DNA from: Tritrichomonas musculus
Taxonomy: Eukaryota > Parabasalia > Tritrichomonadida > Tritrichomonadidae
Assembly: GCA_039105265.1 (NCBI GenBank)
Contig: JAPFFF010000007.1
Location: 5,456,001 to 5,520,000 of the forward strand
DNA: 64,000 nucleotides
Direction: 5' to 3'
Position 1 is the stretch's first letter. Every line of letters starts with the position of its first letter. Made by a program: the position numbers and the translations under genes. Below, piece by piece: positions 9,565 to 20,260 of the stretch. The notes beneath the pieces were generated by a model. The model ran no database searches. It worked only from the letters and a program-made list of their open reading frames with translations, and had not been told where the DNA came from.

Positions 9565-12500
9565 TCATGCGGAGCATCCTTTGCTCATGAGTAATTGTGC
9601 AACGGCATCTTGCGTTGTTTGGTGCTCGCCTGCGCATAACATTCGGCGGATCGAGAGATCTGAGTTGTTTAACTTAGTGATCGTGTCGCGTGCTTTATCT
9701 AAGACGCATCGGAATGATCGTTCATCAATCTGTTCCGATGGGTTGAAGAAGTTGCGGAATGCTTCAGTGCCCATAGCAAACAAGCGGCGCTTCTCGCTTT
9801 CGAACTTGTTGCGTTGTTCCTCTAGGCGGGTGTTGTACGATGCTTCGGACTGGACTTTTTGGGCACGAACCGTCGACTCCATCAGCTTGCGCTCGCGCTC
9901 AAGCGTGTTCTTCATGCTCGAAACTTCAGTCTCCATCTTGCGTTTCTCTTTGCGGACCTGATTGATTTCTTGCTGGATCTGCGAGTTCTTCAGTTCAGTC
10001 TCGCTCACTTGCGACGCCATCTTTTGGACATCCTGGCGATGCTTCTCGCATTGCTCCTTGAGCTCGTTGACGGCGTTCTCAAACGTGTTCGTGATGTTCT
10101 TCTTCTCTTCTTCAAGGCGCCTGCTGGCGTTGTCTTCGTGCTCTTTAAGCGAGCGCTGAAGTTCGCTGTTTTCTTGCTCAAGCTTCTGCTTGGAACTCTT
10201 CAGGCCAACCAGCAGCTGGCGCTGCTTCTGGATTTCTGCTTCGTAGTTCGCGGCGGATGTGCGAAGCTGCCGGATTTGCTCATTCTTCGATTTCAACTCC
10301 TCCTTGTACTGCTCTTCTTGCTTGTGGAAGTTCTCAATCAATGTTTGCGTTTGGTCGTCTTGCTCCTGGATGATCGTTGACTCTAGCTGCTCGCGCTCTT
10401 GCGTGACTGTGTTCAACTCGTTGGTCAGCTGGTCGTTCTGGTCGTGGAGGTTCTTGTTCTCGCCTTGAAGGTGGCGGAGGTTGTTTTGAAGTTCGTTGTT
10501 CGTTTCTTCAAGCTCGCGGAGCGAGTTTTCGTATTCTGTCTCTTTAGTCTTCAGCGCTGCATTCGTGCTGCGGACAATCGCCTTCAATTCGTGGATCTTC
10601 TTGCTGCGCGCGTTGATCGCTTCTTTCTGGGTCTCGAGAACATTGCGGATTTCATTCATTTGCTGAACAATGTCATTGTTCTCGCTGCAGTACGAGCCAA
10701 GCGAATTCTGGAATGTGCCAATGAAGCCACGTAGCGTGTCGTACTGGTGGCGAAGGTTGGCTTGGTCAACGCGAAGTTGTGCAATTTCATCAACAAGATG
10801 GTGACCGGCGTTGTTGCCAAAGAAGTCTTGCAATGTGACTGCTTTGTCGTTCAACGCAATTGATGCATCAACAAGGAATTGGTTGAACGAGTTAGATAAT
10901 GTTTGGTTCTCGGTGAAAGCTTGGTCAAGAGCTTCATCGCGAGCAGTGATTTGCTTGTCGTAATGCTTGCGGATCGCTTTGAAGCAGTTCTGAAGTTTAG
11001 AAACTGGCTGAAGGGCTGCATTGTTGGCAATGCGAACAATAGCCGATGATAAGGCTGGATCAAACTCTTCACAGCGGAAAACGCTCGGTGGTAACAAGTC
11101 ATCGGCGGTTGGTGGATGTTGGCATTCTTGTTGGCGGCGGAGTGAATTTAATTCGTTGCGGCATCTTTCTGCTTCAAGTTCTGCATCTTGAACTGTCTGG
11201 CCCGAAAGACGGAGTTCTGCTTCAAGATCTTCAATGCGTGTGTTCAATTTGCTTTCTGTGTTTTGAAGAAGATAAACTTTTTGTTTCTCCGAATCTAATG
11301 CTTTCTGGAGTTTCAAAATGCGGTTAGATGGTTGGCGTGGCGCATTCTTGTTCTTGTTGTGGATTTCTTTACCAGCTTCTTCAATGGTATGAAGGGCGTT
11401 ACGAAGTGATTCAATTTCAAGAGTATCACTTTCATGAAGGTGTTGTAAGGCTTCATAATCAGCTTTGCTCTTCTCAATGGTGATTAATAAGTTGTTGATC
11501 TTGCTTTCACTTTCTCGAAGTTTATCACGAAGACCATCTTGTGAGCGTGTAAGATTGTTGACTTGTTCACGAAGTTCATCGTTTTGTTGATGAAGTAATG
11601 CTTCCGCACTTTCGCCTTCTCCAACAATTTGTGTAGTGATCGAACTTGGAATTGAAACTGGTGTTGGCGTTGGAATAACTGGATCGTTTAAGGCTTGTTT
11701 ATCTTTGATGAATTGAAGTTTAAGATTTGCTTCTGTTAATTCTTTGTGAAGATTTGCATTCTCTTTGTGAGTATCCTTAAGTTCACTTTGTTGGCTCTTA
11801 ACTTGTTCGTTTAACGAATCAACTTTCTTTGTAAGCATGGCATTCTTTTGTTGTAATGTATTAACTTGGTATGAATATTGGTTTTCAACATTCTTACGTT
11901 GTGATTCGGCTTCTTGAACTGAACGTTCTAAGTTCTTGATTTGGGACTTGAGTTGTGAACGTTCACTGTTGAATTCTTGTTGGTTCTTGTTAAGTTTTTC
12001 TTCAAGTTGTGAAGCTGATGATGAAGCAGCCTTTAGTTTAGCCTTTAGTTTCTTTAATTTGTGGTCAAGTTGATCAATAACATTTTGTTGATTTTGGGAT
12101 GGTCCTGATGCTGGTTGTGAAAGTGAAAGTCCACCTGGAAGTCCTGGACCTGCGGTAAGTTTGCCGGCAAGGGCATCTTGAACAACGGGTGGTGTTGATA
12201 AGAAAGATGCAAAGTCATCAATGGTCTTGAAGTTGATTTGGAAGTAACGTTGTGAATCTTCTAAGATGTGGTCAAGTTTGGATGCAAGAAGACGTTTTTC
12301 AAGACTTTCACGTTCTGTTGATTGTTTAGCTTTTTCAAGTTGGTCGTAGATTGAATCAAGTTGAGCTTTGCTTTGTTGTTTAATCTTTTCGATTTCTTTA
12401 GTCATTGAATTAAGATCTGTTCCACGAATTGTTGAGCAACTACGTTTCTCATCGTTTAACTTGGCACTCATTTCTTGGTTGCTTTGTAAACTGATTTCTA

Positions 12501-12747
12501 AACGATGGGCAAGGTCATCTTTTTCTGCTCGAAGCTTTCTAACAGTAGCTAATAATTCATTGTTTTGTGAATGTAATTCTTCTAATTGTTTCGTGATTTT
12601 AATAGCGTCCTCAAATTGAGAGCGGAGGACTGTATTCTCTTTCATAAGTTCATCATTTTGGTCCTTGAGTTCTGTTTCTCTTGGTAATTGAGTCTTACTT
12701 GAGTCAAGTTCGGAATAATCATTTCTTGAAGACTCTGATTCGTACAT
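9565..12747 (-). CDS. long coiled-coil structural protein (palindrome twin, left)
   Basis: 1,060 residues from an ATG, with an Inr-like TCACATT on the minus strand at 12770-12776. Its N-terminus MYESESSRNDYSELD is its own. From SELDSSKTQLPR onward the protein reads the same as the twin at 12957. It keeps the family landmarks: LRSQFEDAIKIT, RGTDLNSM, LLASKLDHILED, the Gly/Pro/Ser-rich break with GPGLPGGLSLS (about 205), the central PPTADDLLPP block and the FNPSEQIDERSF C-terminus. The 3' half is much richer in G+C at third positions than the 5' half and than family copies 1 and 4. No enzyme motif is seen. A cytoskeletal filament role is inferred. Confidence 0.85.
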   Translation of the reverse strand: MYESESSRNDYSELDSSKTQLPRETELKDQNDELMKENTVLRSQFEDAIKITKQLEELHSQNNELLATVRKLRAEKDDLAHRLEISLQSNQEMSAKLNDEKRSCSTIRGTDLNSMTKEIEKIKQQSKAQLDSIYDQLEKAKQSTERESLEKRLLASKLDHILEDSQRYFQINFKTIDDFASFLSTPPVVQDALAGKLTAGPGLPGGLSLSQPASGPSQNQQNVIDQLDHKLKKLKAKLKAASSSASQLEEKLNKNQQEFNSERSQLKSQIKNLERSVQEAESQRKNVENQYSYQVNTLQQKNAMLTKKVDSLNEQVKSQQSELKDTHKENANLHKELTEANLKLQFIKDKQALNDPVIPTPTPVSIPSSITTQIVGEGESAEALLHQQNDELREQVNNLTRSQDGLRDKLRESESKINNLLITIEKSKADYEALQHLHESDTLEIESLRNALHTIEEAGKEIHNKNKNAPRQPSNRILKLQKALDSEKQKVYLLQNTESKLNTRIEDLEAELRLSGQTVQDAELEAERCRNELNSLRRQQECQHPPTADDLLPPSVFRCEEFDPALSSAIVRIANNAALQPVSKLQNCFKAIRKHYDKQITARDEALDQAFTENQTLSNSFNQFLVDASIALNDKAVTLQDFFGNNAGHHLVDEIAQLRVDQANLRHQYDTLRGFIGTFQNSLGSYCSENNDIVQQMNEIRNVLETQKEAINARSKKIHELKAIVRSTNAALKTKETEYENSLRELEETNNELQNNLRHLQGENKNLHDQNDQLTNELNTVTQEREQLESTIIQEQDDQTQTLIENFHKQEEQYKEELKSKNEQIRQLRTSAANYEAEIQKQRQLLVGLKSSKQKLEQENSELQRSLKEHEDNASRRLEEEKKNITNTFENAVNELKEQCEKHRQDVQKMASQVSETELKNSQIQQEINQVRKEKRKMETEVSSMKNTLERERKLMESTVRAQKVQSEASYNTRLEEQRNKFESEKRRLFAMGTEAFRNFFNPSEQIDERSFRCVLDKARDTITKLNNSDLSIRRMLCAGEHQTTQDAVAQLLMSKGCSA

Positions 12748-12956
12748 CTTGTTGGTTTGGTTTCAAAAAAATGTGATTTGAGATTTTTTTTCTAAACGTA
12801 TATAAAATTATTAACATTCCTTAACGTTCGTGCGTTTGATATTTTTTTCTTCTATATTTTCTCTCAATTTCAATTTTTTTTTGAATGTATTCTTTTGAAG
12901 GGTATATTCAAAAATAAACGCATGAATAATTCGTACGTTTGCTTTATTCATTTTCG
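12748..12956. promoter_or_regulatory. bidirectional promoter between the palindrome twins
   Basis: This 209-base region lies between the two divergent start codons. It holds AAACGTAT (12794-12801), GTGCGTTT (12830-12837), AAACGCAT (12916-12923) and GTACGTTT (12933-12940), the same AAACGYAT-type words found before the other two family genes. TAACG words also occur (near 12821). Inr candidates are TCACATT on the minus strand (12770-12776) for the left gene and TCATTTT at 12948-12954, 3 bases before the ATG, for the right gene. It is unique sequence, not part of the inverted arms. Confidence 0.6.
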
Positions 12957-15900
12957 ATGTTTGATTCCGAATCTTCAGAGCTTGACTCAAGCAAGACTCA
13001 ATTACCAAGAGAAACAGAACTCAAGGACCAAAATGATGAACTTATGAAAGAGAATACAGTCCTCCGCTCTCAATTTGAGGACGCTATTAAAATCACGAAA
13101 CAATTAGAAGAATTACATTCACAAAACAATGAATTATTAGCTACTGTTAGAAAGCTTCGAGCAGAAAAAGATGACCTTGCCCATCGTTTAGAAATCAGTT
13201 TACAAAGCAACCAAGAAATGAGTGCCAAGTTAAACGATGAGAAACGTAGTTGCTCAACAATTCGTGGAACAGATCTTAATTCAATGACTAAAGAAATCGA
13301 AAAGATTAAACAACAAAGCAAAGCTCAACTTGATTCAATCTACGACCAACTTGAAAAAGCTAAACAATCAACAGAACGTGAAAGTCTTGAAAAACGTCTT
13401 CTTGCATCCAAACTTGACCACATCTTAGAAGATTCACAACGTTACTTCCAAATCAACTTCAAGACCATTGATGACTTTGCATCTTTCTTATCAACACCAC
13501 CCGTTGTTCAAGATGCCCTTGCCGGCAAACTTACCGCAGGTCCAGGACTTCCAGGTGGACTTTCACTTTCACAACCAGCATCAGGACCATCCCAAAATCA
13601 ACAAAATGTTATTGATCAACTTGACCACAAATTAAAGAAACTAAAGGCTAAACTAAAGGCTGCTTCATCATCAGCTTCACAACTTGAAGAAAAACTTAAC
13701 AAGAACCAACAAGAATTCAACAGTGAACGTTCACAACTCAAGTCCCAAATCAAGAACTTAGAACGTTCAGTTCAAGAAGCCGAATCACAACGTAAGAATG
13801 TTGAAAACCAATATTCATACCAAGTTAATACATTACAACAAAAGAATGCCATGCTTACAAAGAAAGTTGATTCGTTAAACGAACAAGTTAAGAGCCAACA
13901 AAGTGAACTTAAGGATACTCACAAAGAGAATGCAAATCTTCACAAAGAATTAACAGAAGCAAATCTTAAACTTCAATTCATCAAAGATAAACAAGCCTTA
14001 AACGATCCAGTTATTCCAACGCCAACACCAGTTTCAATTCCAAGTTCGATCACTACACAAATTGTTGGAGAAGGCGAAAGTGCGGAAGCATTACTTCATC
14101 AACAAAACGATGAACTTCGTGAACAAGTCAACAATCTTACACGCTCACAAGATGGTCTTCGTGATAAACTTCGAGAAAGTGAAAGCAAGATCAACAACTT
14201 ATTAATCACCATTGAGAAGAGCAAAGCTGATTATGAAGCCTTACAACACCTTCATGAAAGTGATACTCTTGAAATTGAATCACTTCGTAATGCCCTTCAT
14301 ACCATTGAAGAAGCTGGTAAAGAAATCCACAACAAGAACAAGAATGCGCCACGCCAACCATCTAACCGCATTTTGAAACTCCAGAAAGCACTAGATTCGG
14401 AGAAACAAAAAGTTTATCTTCTTCAAAACACAGAAAGCAAATTGAACACACGCATTGAAGATCTTGAAGCAGAACTCCGTCTTTCGGGCCAGACAGTTCA
14501 AGATGCAGAACTTGAAGCAGAAAGATGCCGCAACGAATTAAATTCACTCCGCCGCCAACAAGAATGCCAACATCCACCAACCGCCGATGACTTGTTACCA
14601 CCGAGCGTTTTCCGCTGTGAAGAGTTTGATCCAGCCTTATCATCGGCTATTGTTCGCATTGCCAACAATGCAGCCCTTCAGCCAGTTTCTAAACTTCAGA
14701 ACTGCTTCAAAGCGATCCGCAAGCATTACGACAAGCAAATCACTGCTCGCGATGAAGCTCTTGACCAAGCTTTCACCGAGAACCAAACATTATCTAACTC
14801 GTTCAACCAATTCCTTGTTGATGCATCAATTGCGTTGAACGACAAAGCAGTCACATTGCAAGACTTCTTTGGCAACAACGCCGGTCACCATCTTGTTGAT
14901 GAAATTGCACAACTTCGCGTTGACCAAGCCAACCTTCGCCACCAGTACGACACGCTACGTGGCTTCATTGGCACATTCCAGAATTCGCTTGGCTCGTACT
15001 GCAGCGAGAACAATGACATTGTTCAGCAAATGAATGAAATCCGCAATGTTCTCGAGACCCAGAAAGAAGCGATCAACGCGCGCAGCAAGAAGATCCACGA
15101 ATTGAAGGCGATTGTCCGCAGCACGAATGCAGCGCTGAAGACTAAAGAGACAGAATACGAAAACTCGCTCCGCGAGCTTGAAGAAACGAACAACGAACTT
15201 CAAAACAACCTCCGCCACCTTCAAGGCGAGAACAAGAACCTCCACGACCAGAACGACCAGCTGACCAACGAGTTGAACACAGTCACGCAAGAGCGCGAGC
15301 AGCTAGAGTCAACGATCATCCAGGAGCAAGACGACCAAACGCAAACATTGATTGAGAACTTCCACAAGCAAGAAGAGCAGTACAAGGAGGAGTTGAAATC
15401 GAAGAATGAGCAAATCCGGCAGCTTCGCACATCCGCCGCGAACTACGAAGCAGAAATCCAGAAGCAGCGCCAGCTGCTGGTTGGCCTGAAGAGTTCCAAG
15501 CAGAAGCTTGAGCAAGAAAACAGCGAACTTCAGCGCTCGCTTAAAGAGCACGAAGACAACGCCAGCAGGCGCCTTGAAGAAGAGAAGAAGAACATCACGA
15601 ACACGTTTGAGAACGCAGTCAACGAGCTCAAGGAGCAATGCGAGAAGCATCGCCAGGATGTCCAAAAGATGGCGTCGCAAGTGAGCGAGACTGAACTGAA
15701 GAACTCGCAGATCCAGCAAGAAATCAATCAGGTCCGCAAAGAGAAACGCAAGATGGAGACTGAAGTTTCGAGCATGAAGAACACGCTTGAGCGCGAGCGC
15801 AAGCTGATGGAGTCGACGGTTCGTGCCCAAAAAGTCCAGTCCGAAGCATCATACAACACCCGCCTAGAGGAACAACGCAACAAGTTCGAAAGCGAGAAGC

Positions 15901-16124
15901 GCCGCTTGTTTGCTATGGGCACTGAAGCATTCCGCAACTTCTTCAACCCATCGGAACAGATTGATGAACGATCATTCCGATGCGTCTTAGATAAAGCACG
16001 CGACACGATCACTAAGTTAAACAACTCAGATCTCTCGATCCGCCGAATGTTATGCGCAGGCGAGCACCAAACAACGCAAGATGCCGTTGCACAATTACTC
16101 ATGAGCAAAGGATGCTCCGCATGA
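12957..16124 (+). CDS. long coiled-coil structural protein (palindrome twin, right)
   Basis: 1,055 residues from the ATG at 12957. The frame is open 18 bases further up, to a TTG, but the ATG directly after the Inr-like TCATTTT is the better start and gives MFDSESSELDSSKT, matching the MYDSES start of the family. The rest equals the twin at 9565 residue for residue as far as I can compare. The coiled coil is broken by a Gly/Pro-rich linker near residue 205, a Pro/Thr-rich linker near 350 and the central conserved block. Codons in the last 1.2 kb are GC-rich (CGC, AAG, GAG, CTG), unlike the first half. The head-to-head arrangement suggests joint regulation. The function is inferred as structural. 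Confidence 0.85.
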   Translation: MFDSESSELDSSKTQLPRETELKDQNDELMKENTVLRSQFEDAIKITKQLEELHSQNNELLATVRKLRAEKDDLAHRLEISLQSNQEMSAKLNDEKRSCSTIRGTDLNSMTKEIEKIKQQSKAQLDSIYDQLEKAKQSTERESLEKRLLASKLDHILEDSQRYFQINFKTIDDFASFLSTPPVVQDALAGKLTAGPGLPGGLSLSQPASGPSQNQQNVIDQLDHKLKKLKAKLKAASSSASQLEEKLNKNQQEFNSERSQLKSQIKNLERSVQEAESQRKNVENQYSYQVNTLQQKNAMLTKKVDSLNEQVKSQQSELKDTHKENANLHKELTEANLKLQFIKDKQALNDPVIPTPTPVSIPSSITTQIVGEGESAEALLHQQNDELREQVNNLTRSQDGLRDKLRESESKINNLLITIEKSKADYEALQHLHESDTLEIESLRNALHTIEEAGKEIHNKNKNAPRQPSNRILKLQKALDSEKQKVYLLQNTESKLNTRIEDLEAELRLSGQTVQDAELEAERCRNELNSLRRQQECQHPPTADDLLPPSVFRCEEFDPALSSAIVRIANNAALQPVSKLQNCFKAIRKHYDKQITARDEALDQAFTENQTLSNSFNQFLVDASIALNDKAVTLQDFFGNNAGHHLVDEIAQLRVDQANLRHQYDTLRGFIGTFQNSLGSYCSENNDIVQQMNEIRNVLETQKEAINARSKKIHELKAIVRSTNAALKTKETEYENSLRELEETNNELQNNLRHLQGENKNLHDQNDQLTNELNTVTQEREQLESTIIQEQDDQTQTLIENFHKQEEQYKEELKSKNEQIRQLRTSAANYEAEIQKQRQLLVGLKSSKQKLEQENSELQRSLKEHEDNASRRLEEEKKNITNTFENAVNELKEQCEKHRQDVQKMASQVSETELKNSQIQQEINQVRKEKRKMETEVSSMKNTLERERKLMESTVRAQKVQSEASYNTRLEEQRNKFESEKRRLFAMGTEAFRNFFNPSEQIDERSFRCVLDKARDTITKLNNSDLSIRRMLCAGEHQTTQDAVAQLLMSKGCSA

Positions 16125-16379
16125 AGGAAATTAGCAATTTTCTTCTAATTTTTTAATTTTTGACGTTATTCAATAAAAAAATCTAAAAACAAAAACAGAA
16201 ACATTTTTCTTTTTCTTTTCTTTTCTTTTTATTTTACAAAAGTTCAATATCTTATAACAATTTTTTTTTTAAATTAGGTAATTTTGATCTAAATTCTGAA
16301 TATTATTTTCTCTCTATGCTCGTGTAATAATTATTTTGATAACTACTTCCTGTCAACTGTTCACATCGTTTTCAAATAA

Positions 16380-18335
16380 AAAAAAAATACATATTTTTTG
16401 CTAGCTGTGTATCTTTAAATGTGTTGAAATAATTCATATTTATAAGAAATTGAGGTATTTCAACCTTATTTCATAAATTTATCTAGAATAATATGAATAA
16501 AAATACATGAATTTCATCATTATTTCATAAATTTATCTAGAATATTACATTATAAGCAAGATTTCAGTTCATTAAAACTAATTTTTCCACCAAAAAATTG
16601 TTTTATTCTTTAAATGGTGAACAAATAGAAAATTGTGTTGGTGAGAAAAAAAGATGAAACTTTTTGTTAATATTTGAGAAGATAAATCTTTGGAAATTGA
16701 AATTCAAATAACGGATTATGGATATTGAAAATCAAGAATAAGTAATTCAGCTTAATTTGATCTAGAAAAAACTAAATCTTGCCTTTATCAATCATCGTTT
16801 AACATTAATCAATAAAATTAAGATAATAAATGAGTGATTAATAAATATTTCAAATGAACTTTATTTCAATAATCAAAATATTTCTAAATCCAAGATTGAA
16901 AAATAAAAAGAATTATAAAGCAAGCATATTTATTCAAAGTAGGATTTCTATTTTTAGTTAATTTTCATAATGAATGCAATGTGTTTTTCTTTTTATTCTT
17001 TTTATTCAATTTGTGAATAATAAATTTGTATTCAATGAATATTAACTGAAATTTATGAAATTTTCTGAACATAAAAATAATTTTTTTTACAATTGAAAAA
17101 ATATTCTTTGAATATCTTTATTAAAATAAAATATATATTATGTTACTTTAATAGATTTAATTATATTCAATAAATAGTTCATGATTTAATATATTTTAAT
17201 TTGCCAAACTTATTTTTAATATTTAAAATTATAATGTAAATATACGAAAATTAAATTTGAATTCAATAAATATATTTATAGAAAAACGAAAAATGAAATT
17301 ATTACACTTATTTTAAAAATAAAATGGTATATTTATGCTAAAACCGAAAAACAATTGAATTTATTTTTTCTTAATAATAGATAGAATTTTTTGATTTAAC
17401 ATTGAAATATTCAGAGAGCACGATGCAAATTTTTGATAGATGAATGAACTTTTTCTGAAATATTATCTTATGTAAGATTAGGTTCTAGTTATTGATCAAA
17501 AAAATTATCAAAATTAATTAATTAGTATGATAACTAATTCCTTATCTCTTTAATTTTCATTTTCTTCTCCAATTTTATGAATACCAATATCCCATATTGA
17601 TAAAATATAATCAAATTCATAGACTATAAAAGTTTAAGTTTTAATAAATAAATATAATTCCTAAAAGGTGAAAGTTTTTGAAGATATTAATATAAATATT
17701 AATTTAATATATCATAGAAATAATTTCTTTAAAACTGAAATAAAAACACTTAGAAATGATTCTTTAATATTTACACATATCTATTTAATGTAAGTTAGAT
17801 AGAATTGAAGCAAATTAAGGATAATTTTCTGGTGATAATGCTTTTACAAAGAAATCAATTTCAATTTCTAACCAAAATTTGAAAAATACCAACAAAGTAT
17901 TAAACAAAGCGATCAATTGTGAGTAAAAAATTTCAAAATCTTATTGCAAATCATGGAAAAAGTTTGAAAGTTTAAAAACCGATAATCAGAAATAATTCAT
18001 AATATCAACAGAAAAAGTTGTATTCGTATTTACAAAAAAATAGAAATGGCCAATATAAATCATTCAAAAATTCAAATACAAATTGAATTATTTGCTTTAA
18101 AATTAAATATAAAAAAACATCATTTTTTTAGCGGAAAACGAATTTATATATTACATATATGAAGTTTCTCTTTGTTATTTGCATCTATAGAAAAACAAAA
18201 GTGGATGCAATCTTTGAGAGGATTACAGAAAAAGTTTAACGCACTCAGCGTTTTTCTGATAAAATTGATACATTAGAATTTTCTGAAATTCCTTTTACTT
18301 CACATTATTACAAATCTTCATTTATTTGATTTGCA
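16380..18335. other. 2 kb gene-free AT-rich spacer with a short direct repeat
   Basis: No supportable gene lies on either strand. A 25-base sequence beginning TTATTTCATAAATTTATC occurs at 16466-16490 and again at 16520-16544, which looks like a 54-base tandem duplication. The remainder is low-complexity AT-rich DNA. The last 40 bases form the promoter of the transporter gene. Confidence 0.6.
18318..18324 (+). promoter_or_regulatory. Inr of the sugar transporter gene
   Basis: TCATTTA lies 11 bases before the ATG at 18336 and fits the trichomonad initiator consensus. A second candidate, TCACATT, is at 18300-18306. Confidence 0.5.
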
Positions 18336-19601
18336 ATGTCTGGAATTTGCTCAATTGCACTATGGCACGCCTTTGTTATTATGCTTGGCTCAATGATCAA
18401 TGGAAATGTCGGTATTTATACTTCACCAACAGCTGATGATATTCGTATAAAACACGGAATCTCTTTAACTGGTGCTGATTTTAGATGGAGTTTTTATGGA
18501 TCAATCGCTTTCTTAGCAGCAGCACTCGGTCCTTTTGCTACAAAATTCCTTTTAAATAAATTCCAAGGAAAAAGAAAGAATACAATGTTCGTTATTGCAT
18601 GCTTCAGCGCTGTTTCATGGGCTTTCAACTGTGTTACTAAAGTCAATATTTATGCTGGTTGGGCTTCTCGTGCTTTCTTGGGAATCGCAATCGGTTCATA
18701 CAGTTCAATCTGCGCTATGTATCTAGTCGAACTTGCACCAGAAGGAACATCAGGCTTCTTTGGTTCTTTGAATCAAATTGGTATCGTTATTGGACAAGGA
18801 TTATGGTCATTCCTCGGACCCTTCATTGATTACATGGGATTCAATTACTTTGGTATCGCTGTTAGCGTTCTTCAAGCAGTTCTCATTTGGTTCATCCCAG
18901 AATCACCAGATGCAGGAGTTGGTCAAGATGAAGAGGCTCCAAAAGTTTCAGTTTTCCAAAAGAAATATGTCAAAAATTTAATGATCGGTATTGTCATGAT
19001 GTTTATGCAACAATTCTGCGGTATCAATGGTATTTTAACAAACCTTTCCGATATTTTCAAAGATGCCGGCTTAGATTTAAATCCAAACTATCAATCAGGT
19101 ATCTCAATTCTTTCCCAATTCGTTGCAGTTTTCATTGGCTCAATGTTGATGGATAAACTTGGAAGAAAAGTTGTTTGGTTATTATCATCCGGAATTTGCT
19201 GCGCAGGATGCCTCATTATGGCTTTGAATGAAAAATTCCATTGGTCAGTCGTTCTTCCATTAATTTGCATTTTCGTTTACCAACTTGGTTTCGGACTTGG
19301 TCTTGGTCCAATTCCTTGGTTCATTGTTTCAGAATTATTCGAAGCAGATGTTCGCCCAGCAGCTAACACAGTATGCGTTGTTTCCAACTGGGTCTTTGCA
19401 TTTGTTATCGTTATGGTTTTCCCAGAAATGAAAGAATCAATGAAAATGTTCGGATCAATGATATTCTTCTTTATTGTTTGTGTTCTTAGTATTCTCTTTG
19501 GTATTTTCGTTGTCAAAGAACCATCGAAGGAAGTTTCAGAAGACGCTATTTCTGAACAAGACAACGATCAAAGCTCTGACAGCAAGCCAACATCTCTTTA
19601 A
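18336..19601 (+). CDS. MFS sugar transporter
   Basis: 421 residues with about 12 hydrophobic segments. Sugar-porter signatures are visible: MNGNVGIYTSPT in the first loop, an arginine-rich loop KFQGKRKN between early helices, PESP at the end of the first half, DKLGRK in the loop of the second half, GLGPIPWFIVSELF (the GPxPW..SE.F signature) and EPSKE near the C-terminus in place of the PETKG box. It probably moves glucose or a related hexose across the plasma membrane or a lysosomal membrane. The cytoplasmic tail is Ser/Asp-rich. It starts at an ATG just after an Inr, and the stop lies in TAAA. The 421-residue length is slightly short for eukaryotic GLUT proteins but common in trichomonads. 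Confidence 0.88.
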   Translation: MSGICSIALWHAFVIMLGSMINGNVGIYTSPTADDIRIKHGISLTGADFRWSFYGSIAFLAAALGPFATKFLLNKFQGKRKNTMFVIACFSAVSWAFNCVTKVNIYAGWASRAFLGIAIGSYSSICAMYLVELAPEGTSGFFGSLNQIGIVIGQGLWSFLGPFIDYMGFNYFGIAVSVLQAVLIWFIPESPDAGVGQDEEAPKVSVFQKKYVKNLMIGIVMMFMQQFCGINGILTNLSDIFKDAGLDLNPNYQSGISILSQFVAVFIGSMLMDKLGRKVVWLLSSGICCAGCLIMALNEKFHWSVVLPLICIFVYQLGFGLGLGPIPWFIVSELFEADVRPAANTVCVVSNWVFAFVIVMVFPEMKESMKMFGSMIFFFIVCVLSILFGIFVVKEPSKEVSEDAISEQDNDQSSDSKPTSL

Positions 19602-20136
19602 AATAGAGTAAAAACTATTTAGTATTAAAATGATTTTTTCTTTTATTTAATTCTATTCAATTGTTAATCTTTTTGAATGCTAAATTTCTGAACTAAAATA
19701 TTCATCAAACTTTTTCTGAATAATATTCTTTTACGATTTTGAAAAGTATAATTATCAAAAAGTTTATAATTTTTTTTATTCATTCAAATTCCTTTTTTAA
19801 AATATTTAAATAAAACCTAATTCGGAATCGATATTATAAAAAAAATTGCAATGCATTACATAAACAAATAATAATTTGTAAGTTTATTAAAAGAAACATT
19901 CATTTTGGAGGTATATTTTGAATTTTCATTCAATCAGAAATCAAAAGATAATTTTTCCCAAAAATCTATTTCATGAATAAGGAAATCTTCAGTAAATAAA
20001 TTTATTTAGAAATTAATTTCTAAAGAAAAAGGATTTCCAGAATTTAGATTTAAATTTGATAAAATTCTGAAAATTTCGTAAATATTTTATTTTATAAGCT
20101 TCAATGCTTTATTAAAACCACTATTGGGTTAGAATT

Positions 20137-20173
<37 letters not shown>

Positions 20174-20260
20174 TTAAATTTTGTTTTTTAATTTTTTATT
20201 CAAATTGAAGAAATTAAATCAGAAAAAAAAACCTCTTTTGCGAAATCAATCAAATTGTTT
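19602..20260. other. AT-rich spacer with a 31-base A tract
   Basis: This lies between the convergent 3' ends of the transporter and coiled-coil copy 4. A pure A tract covers about 20141-20171. No gene is seen. Confidence 0.6.

Larger units (their letters stand above)
9300..16379. repeat. large inverted repeat (palindrome), two 3.4 kb arms
   Basis: Bases 9300-12709 read in reverse complement match 12981-16379 almost perfectly, with a spacer of about 270 bases. The match extends past the coding sequences into the 3' flanks: the outer edges are GAAAACGATGTGAAC on the left and its complement on the right. By eye the coding parts differ by only a few silent changes (for example near 11300 versus 14391), while the last 60 bases of flank carry several differences. 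At the inner edge homology stops within the first codons of each gene, so the two N-termini and promoters differ. This points to a recent inverted duplication or ongoing gene conversion between arms. Confidence 0.9.

Noticed and set aside
12939-12956. six-codon longer start (from a TTG) for the right twin
   Set aside because: It would start inside the promoter and overlap the Inr. The ATG at 12957 gives the family's M-x-D-S-E-S start.
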